A stretch of DNA of 64,000 bases, taken from the NCBI GenBank assembly GCA_019188255.1, contig JAETXT010000002.1, forward strand, positions 2,976,001 through 3,040,000, read 5' to 3'. How positions within the stretch are numbered: the stretch's first letter is position 1; every line of letters begins with the position of its first letter. The notes under the pieces are model-generated. The model was not told where the DNA came from. It made no database searches and saw only the letters and a program-made list of their open reading frames with translations. This DNA is from Verticillium longisporum (taxonomy: Eukaryota; Ascomycota; Sordariomycetes; Glomerellales; Plectosphaerellaceae). Both the position numbers and the translations under genes were made by a program. This document shows, piece by piece, positions 44,502-55,556 of this stretch.

Positions 44502-45961
44502 TCAACGCAATCTATGCGCCCGCTCGAAATCATCCCAGCGTCCCTTGCGCATGGGGTCCAGCTTCCGCAGCTTAGCGAGCCACCCCTGCAGCTCGGCCCT
44601 GTTGGCCTCAGTTTCGTCGCGCCCTTCGAGTCGCGCGAGGGCGGGCGTGTAGTCCATAAGCGCCTCATATGCCAACTTGAGATCGTCGTCATAGTCTTCG
44701 AGAAGGTCCTTAATGTTGTCGATCTCGCTCTGCAGAATTGGCACCTTGTCTTCGGCGCAAAGGTTGGGCGCAATCGTCTGCTTGCCTACTGGTTCCGTAA
44801 TGTTGAGGACCAGGAATTGGTGATAGTACCAGCAGGACTGGTCTTCCGGCCCGACGTCAAGGGCTCTCCTCACTAACGAGAATTCTGTACCCTGTCAGCT
44901 TCGCGAACCAAGTGTGATAAAGTATCCGCAAGGGCAAGGGATGCCTACCCGCATCCAGAAAGGCCCGCCTCTCCGCGTCATTGAACCCCCTCTCGTCCAG
45001 CAAGCGTGGGATGACCTGGCTCCGATGATGCCAGGCGGAAAAGTTGGATAGACCGGCGCTGATCATGCGCTCAGTGTACGCAAACTCGGCCTCTGACATG
45101 GTGCTGCCGGCGAGCGCCTCGCTCTCTAGAGTGCGGACGACGTGGCGACGGTAGCCCCAGGCGTGAAAGTTGCGCTGGTCCTTGGTGAGCATCAGGGCCA
45201 CGAGACCGAGCTCCTCATCCCAGACGCGGCGGGCGGCGGCCACCGGCAGCAGCTCGATGGCCTGCTGCAGCAACCATAGGCGGTAGTTCCAGATCCAGTA
45301 GCACTTTGGGTTAGCCTTGATGAGGGGAAAGGTAAACTGTAACTCGGAGCGCAGCGTGTTGAGGACGAGTGCATTGTGCTTGTCGTCAGTTTTGTCGTCA
45401 ATTTTGTCGTCAGTTTTCAGGGTTGCGTTGGCCTCGGGAACCGCAGCGTCAGGGGCCGGGCTCCCCTCAGCTGTTGTACCACTCCTCCCACTCGAGGGGT
45501 GTGGACGGGACGCGGGGGCTGGCTGGGTCGCGGCCGAGCCAGAGGGCGACCATGCGGCGGAGGACGTTGGCGCTGTGGAGTGTGTGGAAGAAGTCGCGGA
45601 CGGCGCCGACGGCGATGGCCCAGGCGAGCGTTTTGACAAGGAGCCACAGGTTAGGCAGCGCCTGCGGACGTTCCATGCCGTGTAGTGTTCGGGGTTGCGA
45701 GCAAGGAGGTCCGCCGTCAGGGACAGGGTCGCGGGGTCGGCAAGGGCGGAGGGGTCGGTGTTGGCGGCAAGCAGGCGGGCGTCGAGGTCGCGGTAGGCGG
45801 CAATCTTGTCCTGGTCGGCTTGGTACTGAGCTGGCGTACAGGCGCGGGACGTGCGGGCTACGCCGTGCTTTGGGCGTGCGTCAGCTTTATCGCGATGATT
45901 GGCAGAGCGGTGATTGGGATGGCGTAGTAGTGGTGATGGGGGGATTGCTTACGCTGGCCAT
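44502..45961 (-). CDS. BET4: Rab geranylgeranyltransferase alpha subunit BET4
   Basis: Alpha subunit of the enzyme that double-prenylates Rab GTPases. Exons 45961-45953 (nine bases: Met-Ala-Ser), 45867-44949 and 44884-44502; introns 85 nt (GTAAGC, GCTGAC) and 64 nt (GTAGGC); 436 aa in the frame used. The exon joins give MAS-HGVARTSRACTPAQYQ and FLDA-EFSLVRRALDVGPEDQ. PFTA repeats are plain: LLARNPEHYTAWNVRR, KANPKCYWIWNYRLWLLQQA, RNFHAWGYRRHVV, SNFSAWHHRSQV and CWYYHQFLV; the C-terminus reads KLRKLDPMRKGRWDDFE. Between repeats one and two, about 65 residues read as a Ser/Pro/Ala linker, but the overlapping frame at 45676-45467 has much stronger codon bias (see findings), so this part is unreliable. 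Confidence 0.88.
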
Positions 45962-47056
45962 GGCAGAGATGAAGAGGGAGCTTCCAACAAGAGAAGGTGT
46001 CAAGGATAAAGTCACGGCAGAACGGATCGACAAGGTGCCACTGCGGGCGAGGGTGGTCGGATCCGGATTATGCAGCAGAATCGGGACGTTGGCGGACTTG
46101 TCGGACTTGTCAGACGGTCCTGGGTGTTTGGTACTTGGCGGGGGTAAATGTGACGGTGCCAGGGATTCCCCACGCCCACGGACGCCCACCTCGTCATGTC
46201 ACAGTGCTGCCAGTAACAGTCACCCCACCTCTCCTCACCGGCCGGGTAGGTACACCGAGGCGAGAGATGCTAGTTCAGGGGGCCCAAGCTCCCTGTTCGA
46301 CAGCACTAGTTCAATAGGTGTCGATCTTGATGCAAGACGGCCTTGCTTCAGGGTGCTGTGCCATGTCTTCTGGTCGGTTTCTTGTGGTGTTTTAATGATA
46401 TACACAAGGTGTCGAAATTGTTGGCCCCAATCTGGTGGTAGAGGGCAAGACGCTTCCCGGAGATGCCTTCCAGGAAGTCAGAGCCAGGTGAACCTTCCCG
46501 ACTGAAATTACCGTACCTACCTAATAAGGGAGGTACCTACCCAGGAGGTAAGGCAAGTAGATTCTTGTATGTGACTGCAGCATCCATCGAGCATGATTCA
46601 CTTAGGGCATCCGGCAAACTGGTGATTAGGTACCTTGCCAACTCTCACCGTCATGGCGCGCTGACTGAGAAACTGCACTCGGCCACATCTCTTGCAGAGC
46701 CCGGTCGCCCGGCTGTTGTCTTCCTCATCCTCTTCCATCCCTCATGCCCCTACAATCGTCTCCTCTCTCTCTTCTTCTCCCTTTCCTACGTTGTCCGACA
46801 CGTGCTCATCCATTTCCCGCCATCTCGCCACGTTGGTATGCGAGGTGGATTTGCTCATCGACGTCCCAACCGACACACTATAGATTTTGACTTCGTTATC
46901 CGTATGATCAGTCATTCTTTCTTTCAACACCGTACGGGTCCAATCTGAGGTGTTTGAGCTCTTCTTTCGTGACTCGGTGACCAAGGCATCCACGCACCTT
47001 TCTCTACCGCCCGCAGGCTAATCGGTTTGCCGGTGACGAACAAGCCGACCTTGGCC
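45962..47056. other. Intergenic: divergent BET4/AMA1 promoters
   Basis: 1.1 kb between divergent start codons, with a GGTACC-type tract at about 46510-46550. TTTCTCTACC...CCCGCAG before 47017 could be an acceptor of a leader intron for AMA1, but no upstream coding exon is evident. Confidence 0.45.
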
Positions 47057-49534
47057 ATGGGACCAACTCCCCGCACGCCCCGGTCCCGTCGAATCCGGGG
47101 GCTGGCCAAACTAGCCCACCCCTTTGACAGTCCAGCCGACTCGGGCTACGGTTCCTCTGAGTGCTCTTCGCCGGAGAAGAGAGCCCACCACGACGATGTC
47201 CCAGAAGTCCCTCCATACTGCCTCAACTACGACTTTGTGTGCGACGGCTCTGGATCTTCAGATAAGCACGAGTCTGATCATGAGTCTGATAAGGAGCCCA
47301 AGGTCGAACCTACGCCCACGAGAAGGCAGGCTCGATCCGGATTGCATACCAGCATCCCCTCAAACTTTCACTCCAACAAAGTGGTCCGGCCAAAACCGAA
47401 TCGACAATATACAAAAGGGTCTCTGAACCTGCCAGACCGCTTCATACCACGATGGAAAGCGTCCGCACCCATCTCTATCACGTACCGTACCTCCAAGCCC
47501 GTCGATGACTTGACAGCCTCCGAGAGGCTCTTGCGAAACCACCATGCCTCTCTTGACGTCTTTCTGCACCGAGCGACCGCCACTACCCCCCCTTTGGCCT
47601 CAGACTTCCGCTACGTCTCCCGCATGGAAGAGGCGCCAAGTAGGAGATTTCAGGACCTGCCCCAAACTCGAAACGGCTCGCTAACAGCCACTCAAGTAGG
47701 AACGACAATCGTCCCTATGCCGGAAAACCGACGCATCTTCAGTACGAGACAGCTTAGCCACGGTACAATTTAGGCTATCGGTGGCGTGGCTCCCAGTGGC
47801 ACGGCCATCAACAGTGGCCGTGGCCACCTCATTCGAACTGGTACCAGCGCTCGATTTCACTATAATGCATTTCCGAGTCTAAAGAACTCGACATATCCGA
47901 GAGACGTCGAACAACATGAAGCTCGCCTTGCATATGCCCTGAACATTGATCAGGCGTCAAAGATTTTCGGTTTCAGTGACAAGCTGCTCAAGCCCCCACA
48001 CACTATGCAGACAATGGGGCACAAAAGAAAAACGACGTGGAACGGTACAGAATGGATTGAACCACATCACTCCGGGAGTAGGTTGGCTTCCTATTTCTCT
48101 CAGACTATCAGACTGACCATACTCGGAGCAGGAGCACGGGCTGCTCGAATCGAGCGCAGGCTGCCTTCAGCACCGTTCCGTGTGCTTGACGCCCCCGATC
48201 TCCGTGATGATTACTACTGCTCAACGCTGGCCTACTCGGGGACTTGGAACGTACTTGCGGTAGGGCTGGGAGGCACACTGTACTCATGGTCTAGTCGTCA
48301 CGGAGTCATGCCCGTAGTGCGTGGGCCCGACTCCCCCTGGCTGACTTCGGTTTCTTTCTCCTCGGAAGAGGGAGGCAAGGGGATACTTGCCTACAGTCGA
48401 TCGAGTGGCTACTTTGCCCTGACGTCTCTCAATAGTCACCTCCCGCGCTTCGAGATGACGCACCCGTTCCCAATCTGCTGTGTCAGCTAGCGGCCGACGT
48501 GTACACTGCGGCTGTCGAAGCATCCCACAAACCCGCCACGGAAGGTCTCCACTGAGGACTTGATCGTAGGCGACGTCTTGGGACATATTTACTACTACGT
48601 TGTGGAGTGGCCTGAAGCGTGGGAAGTGGCCCGCGATGACTGGCCTGGCTCCATTACGCTGGTAGCTAAGATTTCTGCCCATGCTTTGCAGATTTGCGCA
48701 TTAGTCTGGTCCCCCAACGGTCAAGTCTTTGCGACTGGTGCCAATGACAACTATTGCTGCTTGTTCGAGGTCAACAAGATCCTACGACCACAACGACACC
48801 AGGGTCCAGTCTCGCCGACGGTACGGAAGCGGAGGCGGTCATCGGAAAGCATCGGCAGTGAGTTGTATGACTTGCTAATACAAAATGAAGTAAGGGATGA
48901 ATAGGCATTTCAACTACTTAGAGATGGTACCAGCATTCGGATCGTCCGAACCTCGCCTGATACGGTGACACTGGTCGGACCCCGGTCAGAGACGCCTCGC
49001 TGGATCCACAGAGCCGCAGTCAAGGCGATTGCCTTTTGTCCATGGCAGGACGGCCTCGTTGCGACAGGGGGCGGCTCCAATGACCGATGCATACACTTCT
49101 TCCACACCAAGACCGGCACAGCTCTTGCAACCATTGCATGTGCGGCGCAGGTGACATCACTCATATGGTCCACGAATCGGCGTGAGATTGCTGCCACTTT
49201 TGGCTATTCACAACCCGAACATCTGTTTCGTATTGCCGTGTTCAGTTGGCCTTCGTGCGAGATGGTCGGCGTGGTCAAGTGGGAAAAGGGCCACAGAGCG
49301 CTCAGCGCCATTGCCTACCCTGGCGGTCCCAAGGGACTGTGTCGTGACCGAGCAAGAGAGCGTCCAGCAGAGGAAGGCGGCATTGTCGTGGCATCGAGCG
49401 ACAATACCATCAAGTTTCACGAAGTCTGGCAAGCGGCGAAGAGGGTCATGGTGGGAGGCAAGGGAATGCTAGGAGGAAGTGATATCCTCGAGGGACTTGA
49501 GGGCATGTACAAAGAGGGAGATATCATTCGCTAA
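47057..49534 (+). CDS. AMA1: Meiotic APC/C activator AMA1 (Cdc20/Fizzy family) with in-frame TAG codons
   Basis: WD40 activator that directs the anaphase-promoting complex in meiosis and sporulation. Proposed exons 47057-47695, 47774-48077 and 48132-49534 (introns 78 and 54 nt, both multiples of three; GTAGGA/GTAGGT donors), 2346 nt in one frame. Signatures: C-box DRFIPRW (127-133), DLTASERLLRNH, WNGTEWIEP, then WD repeats (YYCSTLAYSGTWNVLAVGLG, ICALVWSPNGQVFATGANDN, IAFCPWQDGLVATGGGSNDR) and the C-terminal Ile-Arg tail (KEGDIIR) that docks on the APC/C. Two TAG codons interrupt the frame at 48488 (codon 434, where a WD-repeat Trp is expected: ICCVS-stop-RPTCTLR) and 48902 (codon 572). A third TAG at 47771 is removed if the first intron is real. 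No frameshifts. Either UAG is edited to UGG, or the gene is dying. Confidence 0.85.
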
Positions 49535-50657
49535 GGGGTCATGAAGTCGCGTCTCTTTGATCAGATATTCTTTACAGCGCACGCGTACTGAGCCTTGGGT
49601 GGAGGAGCAAGCTTGTTAGGAGTAAGAATGATATGGTGTATTCGTACCTGCTCAGCCGCGCTTCCTCTACGTTGTGTCCTTTTGAAATGTATGAAGGCAA
49701 CCGTCCACAAGCAGATACACACCGGCAAACAGGAGGCAAGAGGGCAGAGGGTACTTAAGTGTAGATTTCTGAAAACTTACCGCCAACGAGGAAGGCGGGC
49801 TGCCTGGCTAGGAGCTCAGATCAAACCTCGTTGGTGGGGTGGAGTTTGTTGTGGTATTTATATTGCTTAACCTCGTAGTCACCACGTTCGATTCCCGCCG
49901 GCGCCTATTCCGAAACAAAAAACGACCGACAACGCTGATTCACCGCGACGCAGACTCGCTGCGACCGACGCTGATTCACCGCGACCGACGCAGACTCACC
50001 GCGACCGACGCAGACTCACCGCGACCGACGCAGACTCGCCGCGACTGACGACAAGAGATGTAGGTTGGGGCAACAGACGCTGGGGCCCCTTCCGAACTCT
50101 TTTGTATCTCGACCCTGCGAAAGAAGCAACATGTTCACGGCGGGAATAGTATGATGTACAATGTTTGGCGATCCTCGCGCTCTGGCGAAGAACAGCCTGC
50201 CATGATACTACCATGTATACTTGAGATGCTGAAAACGGCCGACTGGCAGTGTGATATCAAAGACCAAAAAAAAGATCCCTTCGATGTGCGCCAGACTCCT
50301 AGCCATGCTGTGTGTAGGGGATTTGGGGAGGGTAAGGATGGGGTACGTGTGTGTGCTGCGTATGGGGCCAGAAAACCAAGAGGATTCCAAAACAAGGCCT
50401 GCCGCAAGACATGGAAAGAAGGGTGCTGGTGTTATTCCAAAAAGCATTTCGGGCCCGAAAAAAAAGGAGGACCCCCGCGAAAGCCTGCTCTCGTCTCTCT
50501 CTCAGGCGGCGCGCGCATACCATCTGCGTCCAGCGCCGTCCTCCCACTTCCCCCCGTTCCCGCGCATTACGTTTCCGCTCTCTGACGTTCGATTTCTTCC
50601 AAGACGAGTGAACACTGCGTTTCTCTTGCCGCGGTATCCAGCGCACGTCCTCCACTT
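49535..50657. other. Intergenic between convergent AMA1 and SYN8
   Basis: 1.1 kb with a 20-bp tandem repeat block (separate entry). A TTCGATTCC word near 49886 resembles a tRNA T-loop but has no partner arms. No gene supported. Confidence 0.5.
49930..50050. repeat. About six degenerate 20-bp tandem repeats
   Basis: Units of the form GCGACCGACGCAGACTCACC follow each other, the first copies shortened or carrying CTGATTC for CAGACTC. Best copies lie at 49981-50040. Non-coding, between two convergent genes. Confidence 0.8.
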
Positions 50658-51619
50658 TCATTTGAGCACGGCAATGAGCAGGACGAGGATGATGATGAGG
50701 GCGATGATGGTCATCATCTGCTTGCTCTCGCCGGCCGAGCGCGCGACCTTGTTGAGGTTGCGGCGGGCGCGGTCGAGGCGGCCCTGGTGGCGGTCGGTGG
50801 CGGCGTCGACGTCGTCGAGCATGGCGACGTGCGAGTCGAGCTCGTCGCCAATCTGCATGCTGAGCTCGCGCTGGCGGCCGATGCTCTCGCCGAGACGGTC
50901 GAGGTGGTCGTCCTGCTCGCGCAGCACGCGCGTGGTAGGCGTGGATCTGCTGGTTGTCGAGGCCGGCGGCGGCGGCGGCGTCGCGGTGCCCCGTCCGGGA
51001 CGGCGCGCCGCGGTAGGGGCCGAAGAGCTCGGCCGTCAGCGCCGGGTCGGCGGCCGAGGGGGACGGCGCCGAGTCGGTGAAGCGGACCGTCTTGGGGATC
51101 GTCGAGGAGCTCGAGGGCGAGCGGAGCGTTGTCTTGCGCGGCGCCCCCGCCGCCGCCGTCGCCGACTGGGCGTGGGCAAAGTCGGGCGAGAGGGAGGGGT
51201 CGTTGGGCTGCGTGAGCGTCGAGGTGGTCTCTGGCGTCGGGAAGCCGTGGAACTGGGACGTCAGGTCGGAGAACTGCTTCTGCAGGGCCGGCAGGGCGTC
51301 GGCGATGGATTGGGCGCCGCTGGCATGTTTCGTCAGTTCCGGAAGCTCGGGAGGTTTCCCTTCGGGGCAGGGGGGGAGAGAGGGTGGTGGTGGAGGGGAC
51401 ACGGGAGTGGGACGAGGCTCACCTGGCGTCGCCGGATTCTGTCTGCCGCCTCTGCTCCTCCTGCAGCGCCTCTAGCCCATCACGAAACTGGTCGAGGGAG
51501 CGCGAGATGTGGCCTTCCTGGGAATCGTCGTCAAGGTTGAGAGACTTGGCGCGCTGACGCTCCAGCAAGGAGAGCTTGATGTGATCGGCGAGAAGGAAGA
51601 GCTGGTTCGGTTTCGACAT
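50658..51619 (-). CDS. SYN8: Qc-SNARE (SYN8/syntaxin-8 type), frameshifted in this sequence
   Basis: Membrane-fusion protein of the endosomal system. Exons 51619-51423 and 51319-50658; the 103-nt intron has GTGAGC, an ACTGAC branch and a CAG acceptor. The N-terminal part MSKPNQLFLLADHIKLSLLE, HISRSLDQFRDGLEALQEEQ and SIADALPALQKQFSDLTSQF is helical; a disordered middle (RSPSSSSTIPKTVRFTD) leads to LDNQQIHAYH. There the frame breaks (ACGCGCG dinucleotide run near 50925-50937); the next frame continues LREQDDHLDRLGESIGRQRE, the SNARE motif with the central MQIGDELDSH, and a C-terminal anchor MMTIIALIIILVLLIAVLK. One base too many (or two too few) restores about 285 aa. SYN8 versus a TLG1-like protein is not certain; the SNARE class is. 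Confidence 0.72.
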
Positions 51620-52392
51620 GATGACAGCGGCTTGGAAGCACGATACCGGTGGTTGAGAAACAAGGCAATGACGGCAGCGTTCGATGATTTGTACGTGTCG
51701 TGGTTCGTCCAGGCAATCATGACAGGCGGGAGAGTTCATGCGAGTGGAAGCACGACGTCGTGAGTGGATTACGTGGGAGTGGGGACGAGTCAAGTCGTGC
51801 AGGGATCGGCGGCCCGGATGCCCCCGCCATGGACACGGCCTAGACATTCGGACCCGGCACTCTCTGCTTCTAAGGATCGAACGTCACATTCGTATCGAAG
51901 AAGACGCAGAATCGTCCTGGCTCGCCGTCTGTGCGTACTCAGAAGATGGCGGACAGACGAGAGGTGGAATACTACAATATCTCTACACCACGGCATACTG
52001 GGGATTTTCAGCCTGCTGTTCGCCCAGCAAAAGAAGAAGCACGCTGAGGCAGTTTGAATGACTGTATCTCAACTGATTGACGCTCTCTTGGTATCTTTCA
52101 AGGATGCCTCCTATGAGACAACCCGATCTCGATCGTCTGCCTGTCCGCTTTGCCGCCTTCTGTACACATTACGGTTACCAAAACTCCTCCGCATGGTGAT
52201 GGTGGTGCCGCCGCCCCCTTTTTTTTTAAAAAAAAAATGGGAGAATGCTCGCGGCCCAGACGCCATGCTATGCCCTTGATCTGCGCGCCACCTGTGTCCG
52301 CAGGTCCTGCTTGACTGTGTATTTCGCTTGTTGTATATTCGAGTGCGGCCTCCACACCCTGTTGCCGCTGTTGCCTCCCCCCCCCCCCCCCC
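51620..52392. other. Intergenic: SYN8 promoter and SAL1 3' region
   Basis: 773 bp. Includes an 8-T/10-A run with two-fold symmetry at about 52221-52240, and a C14 run at 52379-52392 directly abutting the SAL1 stop codon. No gene supported. Confidence 0.5.
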
Positions 52393-54903
52393 TTACTCCA
52401 GACCCAGCATGCGTTTGGAGTTTTCGTACATGACCCAGGTTATGCTGAGAGCGGGCGCAACCTTGAGGAGGTTCGGCGTGAGACCCTTGTACATGCCCCG
52501 CATGCCTTCGTTCTTCAGCGTCTTCTGCGCCACGTCCCATATGCCCGTGTACGTCGCCGGGTGCATGGCCGTGCCCTGCGTCTGCAGGCGCGTGCGCAGG
52601 ACGTTGAGCGGATAGACGACCGTGGCGCCGAACGCGCCGCTCGTCGCACCAATGATGCCCGTGACAATGTTGCCCGCCTTGGCGTCCTCTTCGTGGATGC
52701 CCTGGTACTGGGCGGCGTACTTCTTGTACGACGTCTTGAGGAGCTCGAACGTCCCCATGTCGATGGCGCTGTACGGGAACATGCCTATCAGGCCCATGGT
52801 GACGCCGCGGTAGGCTGAGCGGAAGCCGCCTGCGAGCCACATCTTCTTGGCCGTGTCAATGACGAGAGCGTTGCCTGTCAGGCCGCCCTGGACAGTGGAT
52901 GTCTGAAGTCTGCAAGGCTGTCAGGAGGATGTGGGACAAGGGGCATCGAGGGGGGTTGGTCATACCTGAACTTTAGGGTATCAAGGGGGTAGACGCAGAA
53001 TCTAGCATGTTGTTAGACAGAAGACTCTGTGTTCGTTGTAGTTTTTCGGTGACATACTGTGCGACCATGCCGGCAATGCCGCCCGCCGTGAATTTGGAGT
53101 AAGAGTTGATCCTCTTGGGGTCGTCATGGCCCTCGAGCTTAGCGAGGGCCCTCTTGGCGGCTTCGTAGGACCCAAACTAGGCGCATGTCAGACGCAAGGT
53201 ATTTCGGGATTGACGGGGGGCAAGACAGACCTTGATTGCGCTTTCAGGCATAATTTTGATCACGTTGAGACCGTTGCCTATGGCCAGTCAGCATACCCGT
53301 GTGGCGCATGCAAGAGGTGCGGACCAACGTACCAGCAAACAAGCTGCGCATGCCACCGGCCTGCCAGAGATCACGAAAGGCATCGCCAAAGGGCTTGCCG
53401 GCATTGGCCAGGGCGACTAGGGGCCGACCCTGCTTGAGGGCCGCGAGGGCCGTGTCGGCGCTCGACTTTGTGTTGACGAGCAGGTAGACCTTGAGACGGT
53501 CAAGAGGCGCCGTGGCAGTGCGCGAGACACCGCCAGCGACGGCACCGGCAAGGAAGTAGCCTGGATCAGGGATGTAACTCGTCAGTTTTGTTTTCTTCTG
53601 GCGCACCTGAGAGCCTTGGTCCGTTGTGGTCGTGGTCTGGATTGCAGCCTGGCCGAGGCGGAGGGACTTTGCGATGGTGGCGCGCTCTTCGGCGTGAGCG
53701 GCGTCGAGAGCCGTGACATAGGACTGGAGCACGCTCGACTCCATGTCTTCTCGGTTACTTGTGAGGGGGTCTGCTGGCTGTGATGGCGGTAATGATGATT
53801 CTCGTAATGATGGCGCCGCGAGGCGTTGGTCTTCTGTGGCGGTAGTACTGGATCCCTGGGAGAGGGAAGGCGTGGAATCTGGTGTTGGTTGCTGCAAGTC
53901 GGTGGGCTCGGTGTCGCGGTCCGCAGGGGAGGCAATCCGCAGGATAGACCCAAAGAGAGTTTTGAGAAGGAAGCCGGTCGTACCTAAGCCTTCAAGTGTT
54001 TCCTCCGATACCATCGAGTCGCCCTCGGCAGTGAGGGTGACAATCGACGAGTAATAGCTGAGGACAGCCTCAAGCGGCGCATTGCCGTGGTGCACCGGCA
54101 TAAACAGCAGGAAGTCCCTAATGCAGTGAATCAAGAGGTCAGCCAACTGCGCACACTATGGTGTTGCGCGTGAATGGGCAAGACGCAGCCTCGCTATTTT
54201 CAGGCAGCATCCACAACACGAGGAGGGCGTTCCACCAGGGTCTCTTCTAAGCTCGCAGCCCCCACGTCCACGCAGCACGATCACGAACGCGCCAGCAAGG
54301 TCTCACGTACCGCCATTCGCCAAAGGTAATATAGCCGTCGTTGTTCAGGCCAATTGCGTTGAAGAAGGCGTGGAGCTTCCGCAACGGCACAACGAGCCCA
54401 GCACGCTTGAAAGCCGCCTGCAGCTCTGCCTTATCGAGCTTTCCGTTATTGTCCCGATCGATCGAGTGGAACAGGATCAGAAGCTGCTTTTCGGTCTGCT
54501 CGACGAACGTCCGGAACTCTGCAGAAGCGTCTGTCAGCAAAGACCCCCCTGGATACGGAGACACACCAACAAATGTTGGCCTCTCAGGTGAACGTACCTT
54601 CATAGTCGATCCGTCCGTCCTCGTTTGTGTCGACCCTAGCCAGGATCTGGCGCATCATCTCTCCCGCATTTTTCATGGCTACGGCTCGCAAACATCAGCA
54701 CAGGACAACGAGAGCGAGGGAGAAACAGAGGGCGGCTGACGATGATCAATCCTCTTCAATCCCCGCTGCAGGCCCTTGAAGTCAAGGAAGCCCGACTTTT
54801 GCGTGTCCAGCTTGGCCCACAGCTCCTCCATGCGCTTGTCACGCTGGTTCTGCGACTCGATCCATCCCAGCTCGAGCTCGGATACAAGGCGTGTCACCCC
54901 CAT
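52393..54903 (-). CDS. SAL1: EF-hand mitochondrial carrier SAL1 (Ca-dependent ATP-Mg/Pi type)
   Basis: Inner-membrane carrier exchanging adenine nucleotide for phosphate, gated by cytosolic-side calcium. Eight exons: 54903-54741, 54678-54598, 54518-54311, 54117-53333, 53277-53231, 53176-53058, 53001-52966, 52909-52393; 1956 nt, 651 aa, all joins in phase. EF-hands: degenerate LDTQKSGFLDF, good VDTNEDGRIDYEEF (71-82) and IDRDNNGKLDKAEL (102-113), and degenerate GLNNDGYITFGEW (138-149, Gly at position one). A roughly 150-residue Ser/Thr/Pro linker precedes three carrier repeats with signatures TAPLDRLKVYLL, VYPLDTLKFRLQ and VYPLNVLRTRLQ. Intron 5 uses a rare GTCTGT donor and exon 7 is only 36 nt. 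Ends KRMLGLE. Confidence 0.93.
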
Positions 54904-55556
54904 CGCAGCGGCGGCATGAGGAGACGACAATCGGCGGGTCGAGGGTCGGAAGTCGACCGAAGCCTCATGGGGCGCACAGCAAGGCAGGGCAATGTCGTCG
55001 GGTCAAGGTCAACAGAGAGCCATAGTGCGTTGGCCCGAGAGAGGTCGTTGGCTCGAGAGAGGTCGTCGGGTTGGCGATGTCGATGGCGTCGGGACGTATC
55101 ACAAGGGCAGGGACGCCTTTGGATTGAATGCGGTGCGTGTGTCTATCCTTGGGGTCACAGCCTCAAAAGGGATTGACGTAGTTTCGCGACGGCGACCAAG
55201 AAAAAGCACTCCCGCATGCCAAGGCCGCAGCCACAGCTGTACCCGCGCCTAGTGCCCAGTCTGAGCCACATGTCATCACTGCACCCCCCCCAAGCCCCCC
55301 AAGCCCCCCAAGCCCCCCAAGCCCCCCTCCCTCTGCGCTTCTGCTGACCATTCCTGACACGCCTCGAGCACTGCTTCTGCAGGGCATGAGCCACAGCCTC
55401 GTTGGACCGGCTGCAACGTCCGATTCCGCTGGCCTCCACCAACACCGATCATCTTTCGAACCAACAGACACCATCCATCCACGTTGCCGCTCGACTCGCC
55501 GGACCGAGAGGAGAGGCGCTACGGTCGAATGACTATGTCCACGACGTGACAGTGAC
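54904..55556. promoter_or_regulatory. Divergent SAL1/SSN8 promoter region
   Basis: 653 bp between two divergent ATGs. It contains a C-rich tract (separate entry), and GAGAGAGGTCGTYGG is repeated in tandem at about 55037-55067. No frame here has coding bias, so both genes presumably share this control region. Confidence 0.5.
55283..55327 (-). repeat. G-rich tandem (GGGGGGCTT)n, potential G-quadruplex
   Basis: On the minus strand five blocks of six or more G are separated by CTT (C8, then AAG-C6 units, read on the plus strand). Four G-tracts with 3-nt loops satisfy the G-quadruplex rule. It lies about 230 bp upstream of the SSN8 start codon and about 380 bp upstream of the SAL1 start. Confidence 0.8.

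Noticed and set aside
47696..47773. TAG at 47771 counted as a certain nonsense/edited codon
   Set aside because: A 78-nt GT...TAG intron in phase would end exactly on it; the donor (GTAGGA) is weak, so it is left undecided.
49871..49908. tRNA-like 3' end (GTTCGATTCCCGCC)
   Set aside because: The T-stem does not pair, no A-box or anticodon arm lies at the right distance, and the acceptor arm has no partner.
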